Source of the DNA: DATAQC01 sp046263055
GTDB taxonomy: Bacteria > Actinomycetota > Acidimicrobiia > Acidimicrobiales > AC-14
Direction: 5' to 3'
Length of the DNA stretch: 8,112 bases
Assembly (NCBI GenBank): GCA_046263055.1
Contig: JBHELO010000086.1
Location: 1 to 8,112 of the forward strand
The notes under the pieces are model-generated. The model saw nothing but the letters and a program-made list of their open reading frames with translations, ran no database searches and was not told the DNA's origin. The position numbers were made by a program, and so were the translations under genes. Positions 6,136 to 8,112 of the stretch are shown one piece after another (position 1 is the stretch's first letter; each line of letters starts with the position of its first letter).

Positions 6136-6846
6136 ATGGCGAGGTCGCCCGACGGCTACGGGCCGACGATCGACGTGGTGATCCCCGCCCGCAACGAGGC
6201 GGTCACCGTGGCCGCGGTCGTGGAGGCGTGCCGGGCCTGCACGGTGACGAGAGAGGTCATCGTCGTGGACGACGGGTCCGTCGACGGGACGGCCGACGCG
6301 GCGGCTGCCGCCGGGGCCAAGGTCGTGCGCCGGGAGGCGGCGGAGGGAGGGTCCAAGGCCCACGCCCTCGAGGCCGGGGTGGCGGCCAGCGACGCCGAGG
6401 CGTTCCTCTTCTGCGACGGCGACCTGCGAGGCCTCACCCCCGGGCACCTGGAGGCCATCTGCCGGCCGTGGATCGAGGGTCGGGCGGCGATGTCGGTGGG
6501 CTGGTTCGACTACGGGCTGTGGAACCCCGTGGTGCTGCGCCTGGCGCCGACCACCGGGGAGCGGCTGGTGCCACGGTGGGTTTGGGAGTCGGTGCCGCCC
6601 CACAAGCGCCGCGGCTACTCCATCGAGGTCATGATCAACGAGGTCATCGCCGAAGGGCGCCTGCCCACCACCGCCCGCATCCTCCACGGGGTCACCCATC
6701 GGACCAAGCGGGCCAAGTTCGGCCGTCGCCACGGCTACCGGGAGACGTGGCGGATGTTCTGGCACCTCGTCGGCCAGCCCCTCCTCGGCGTCGTCCGCCT
6801 GCGCACCTTCTGGTTCTACTGGCGCCAGCTGACGGTGGAGGACTGA
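6136..6846 (+). CDS. Glycosyltransferase family 2 (GT-A fold)
   Basis: 236-aa cytosolic transferase using a nucleotide-sugar donor. GT2 hallmarks: IDVVIPARNEA (12-22) at the nucleotide-binding strand, REVIVVDDGSVDGTAD (39-54), GGSKAHALEAGVAAS (71-85), and the metal-binding DXD as FCDGDLRGL (92-100; Asp94, Asp96). TTGERLVPRWVWESVP (139-154) and GYSIEVMINEVI (160-171) resemble the acceptor-side region of dolichyl-phosphate-mannose-synthase-like and glucosyl-3-phosphoglycerate-synthase-like enzymes. There are no transmembrane helices at the C-terminus, so it is soluble or peripheral. Donor and acceptor cannot be decided; a lipid-linked or small polar acceptor is possible. ATG 6136 is chosen because it starts right before the conserved strand and after a -10 box; the frame is open far upstream, but that part is antisense to the ChaB-family gene. 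Confidence 0.93.
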   Translation: MARSPDGYGPTIDVVIPARNEAVTVAAVVEACRACTVTREVIVVDDGSVDGTADAAAAAGAKVVRREAAEGGSKAHALEAGVAASDAEAFLFCDGDLRGLTPGHLEAICRPWIEGRAAMSVGWFDYGLWNPVVLRLAPTTGERLVPRWVWESVPPHKRRGYSIEVMINEVIAEGRLPTTARILHGVTHRTKRAKFGRRHGYRETWRMFWHLVGQPLLGVVRLRTFWFYWRQLTVED

Positions 6847-6888
6847 GGCTTCCCGGCGGCACCGCCACCCGACCACTCGTAGGGGACA

Positions 6889-6894
6889 TAAGCT
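6889..6894 (+). promoter_or_regulatory. -10 box before the small ORF at 6901
   Basis: TAAGCT followed by six bases and GTG at 6901 has the same geometry as the fumC promoter, so a leaderless transcript is likely. It is the last promoter-like site I see before the metallophosphoesterase reading frame. Confidence 0.45.
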
Positions 6895-6900
6895 CGCCCT

Positions 6901-7086
6901 GTGGCCGTCGAGCACCACCCCACGCCCGAGGAACGCCCCACGCCCGAGGAACACGATGAGGTGCCGAACCAGCCCCTCCCGCCCGAGCAAGCCGTTGCCG
7001 CCATCCTGGCGGCCGGGCCCCACCCGAGCGGTGAGCCAGGCCCGGACCAGGACGAGCGCGACGCCCGGCCCGAGGGCAGGCACTAG
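6901..7086 (+). CDS. Small acidic Pro/Glu-rich ORF (61 aa), possibly the N-terminal piece of the downstream phosphoesterase
   Basis: No recognised domain. The ORF starts with GTG placed 6 nt after a TAAGCT box and ends at TAG 7084-7086; about 54 of 61 codons end in G or C, as expected for real coding here. The protein is low-complexity and probably disordered: HHPTPEERPTPEEHDEVPNQ, then a short Ala-rich helix (PEQAVAAILAAG, 28-39) and a Pro/Asp/Glu-rich end. An 18-bp near-perfect tandem repeat encodes PTPEER then PTPEEH. The phosphoesterase frame continues in the same phase right after the TAG with no standard start codon for 165 nt, so this may be the first part of one gene interrupted by a stop. 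Whether it is a real small protein is undecided. Confidence 0.5.
   Translation: MAVEHHPTPEERPTPEEHDEVPNQPLPPEQAVAAILAAGPHPSGEPGPDQDERDARPEGRH
6919..6954 (+). repeat. 18-bp tandem repeat in the small acidic ORF
   Basis: Two 18-bp units (6919-6936, 6937-6954) differ at one base near the end (CGC versus CAC) and encode PTPEER and PTPEEH. An in-frame duplication in a disordered region. Confidence 0.85.
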
Positions 7087-7251
7087 GCCGGGCTGGGCAG
7101 AGCGAGTGCTGTCTGGCACCCGGACAACGCCTCGTGGAGTCGGTCGCTGAGCAACGACGTCAGTCCGGCACCAGCCTCCAGAGAGCCCGCCGACCCGGAG
7201 TGCCCGAAGCGTCCGGGCACCGACGCCGAGCTCGGCTTCGTCCGCCGCCCG

Positions 7252-8112
7252 ATGGTGCGATGGTTCGATCCCCATCAGCTCCTGGACACCGCGGCACGAG
7301 TCGTGGTGTCGGGCGTGTGGAGCTCCTACTCCGACAGCCGTGAGCTGCAGGCGTTGGTGCCGTCCGCCTGCTCCGACAAGTCGGAGCTGCCCGAGGTGTG
7401 GTTCGACTACGTGTCCGACCTCGGGGACGGCTGGGACTCGACCTACACGGTCGCGAGGACCCTCGCCCGGGAGGACCTTGAGCTGGGCTGGGAGGGCGAG
7501 AGCCGGCCAACCATGCGCGGGCAGATCCTGGTCATGGGCGGTGACCAGGTGTACCCGGTGCCCAAGCGGACGGAGTACGAGAACCGGCTCATCGGTCCGT
7601 ACCGGTCGGCCCTGCCGTGCGCCCCCGGCGACGCCCCCGACCTCTTCGCCATCCCCGGGAGCCACGACTGGTACGACGGCCTCATCAACTTCACCAACGT
7701 CTTCTGCCGCCGGCGCTCGATCGGGGGGTGGAGGACGAGCCAGACCCGGAGCTACTTCGCCCTCAAGCTGCCCCATCGCTGGTGGCTGTGGGCGGTCGAC
7801 ATGCAGTTCGGCAACTACCTCGACGAGGTGCAGTTGCAGTACTTCGCCGATGTCGCGGTGGACATGGAGCGCGGCGACTCCGTCATCCTGTGCATGGCCA
7901 AGGAGGTCGAGAGCGGTCGCAAGAGCGCCGAGGCCGGTACCGATCGCGACCTCCAGTACCTCGAGCGCGAGGTCATCGAGCCGGCGGGTGGCCGGGTGGC
8001 GCTCTTCCTCAAGAGCGGGCGCCACTACTACTGCCGCTACGAGGAGAACGGTGGGTCCCGTCAGCTGATCACGGCCGGCGGCGGCGGTGCGTTCATGCAC
8101 CCGACCCACAGC
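7252..8112 (+). CDS. Calcineurin-like metallophosphoesterase, 3' end cut by window edge; 5' end uncertain
   Basis: Homologous to large actinobacterial calcineurin-like phosphoesterases. From ATG 7252: WFDYVSDLGDGWDS (residues 50-63, first metal motif with Asp52/Asp56/Asp59), GGDQVYP (96-102, Asp98), PGSHDWYDGL (135-144), GGWRTSQTRSYFALKLPHRWWLW, FLKSGRHYYCRYEE (253-266) and ITAGGGGAFMHPTH at the edge. The usual third motif is GNHD; here Asn is Ser137. The usual later motif is, as I recall, SGDLHHY; here it reads KSGRHYY with one His (258). Activity is therefore doubtful. ATG 7252 is the first standard start after the in-frame TAG at 7084-7086, but it has no ribosome site or -10 box, and conserved-looking sequence precedes it (SAVWHPDNASWSR, PADPECPKRPGTDAELGFV, encoded 7108-7242). 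The true gene probably starts upstream, possibly at 6901. Phosphoesterase assignment is confident; start and function are not. Confidence 0.8.
   Translation, partial: MVRWFDPHQLLDTAARVVVSGVWSSYSDSRELQALVPSACSDKSELPEVWFDYVSDLGDGWDSTYTVARTLAREDLELGWEGESRPTMRGQILVMGGDQVYPVPKRTEYENRLIGPYRSALPCAPGDAPDLFAIPGSHDWYDGLINFTNVFCRRRSIGGWRTSQTRSYFALKLPHRWWLWAVDMQFGNYLDEVQLQYFADVAVDMERGDSVILCMAKEVESGRKSAEAGTDRDLQYLEREVIEPAGGRVALFLKSGRHYYCRYEENGGSRQLITAGGGGAFMHPTHS

Noticed and set aside
7134..7343. A 69-codon frame starting at GTG 7134 as the true start of the phosphoesterase via a frameshift
   Set aside because: Its third-position GC bias is poorer than in the phosphoesterase frame over the same bases, and the phosphoesterase frame itself carries conserved-looking sequence there.
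6037..8109. A very long minus-strand open frame (690 codons) opposite the glycosyltransferase and phosphoesterase
   Set aside because: The plus strand carries clear GT2 and phosphoesterase motifs; the minus frame is low-complexity His/Gly/Arg/Val-rich sequence typical of an antisense shadow in very GC-rich DNA.

Overview
The window is very GC-rich bacterial DNA (by eye over 70% GC) with almost only G or C at third codon positions. Gene content, codon use and start signals point to a high-GC actinobacterium, most likely in or near the class Acidimicrobiia. That placement is an inference from remembered protein families. I see no rRNA, tRNA, CRISPR array, insertion sequence, integrase or phage gene. 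It looks like ordinary chromosome, densely packed, with no gene-free stretch over 300 bases.

Layout: (1) 1-1029, minus: a secreted NlpC/P60 cell-wall peptidase, cut by the left edge before its catalytic His. (2) 1198-2526, plus: class II fumarase (fumC), divergent from the peptidase, with a 28-residue internal gap. (3) 2541-2888: a hairpin-forming tandem repeat, then a small unrecognised 71-aa gene with a good ribosome-binding site. (4) 2874-3365, minus: a thioredoxin-fold-like protein without CXXC. It diverges, through a compact symmetric promoter region, from (5) 3432-3941, plus: a four-helix membrane protein of DUF2269 type. (6) 3984-4832 and 4843-5532, plus: an eIF-2B/MtnA-like Rossmann protein and a dienelactone hydrolase, 10 nt apart, probably one transcript. 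(7) 5626-6012, minus: a ChaB-family protein. (8) 6136-6846, plus: a family 2 glycosyltransferase. (9) 6901-7086, plus: a small acidic Pro/Glu-rich ORF, followed in the same reading frame, after one TAG, by (10) a calcineurin-like metallophosphoesterase running off the right edge.

The genes do not form one pathway. They are mostly single-gene units for central metabolism (fumarase), cell envelope (NlpC/P60, glycosyltransferase, membrane protein) and small-molecule or stress functions (dienelactone hydrolase, ChaB). Two start modes coexist. Several genes have a TANNNT -10 box 6-10 nt before the start codon and no Shine-Dalgarno sequence, as in leaderless actinobacterial transcripts. Others have a clear GGAGG-type site.

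I found no convincing new multi-gene system. The points most worth checking are the fumarase gap, the metallophosphoesterase apparently split by an in-frame TAG with altered metal-site motifs, and the back-to-back promoter pair at 3374-3392.
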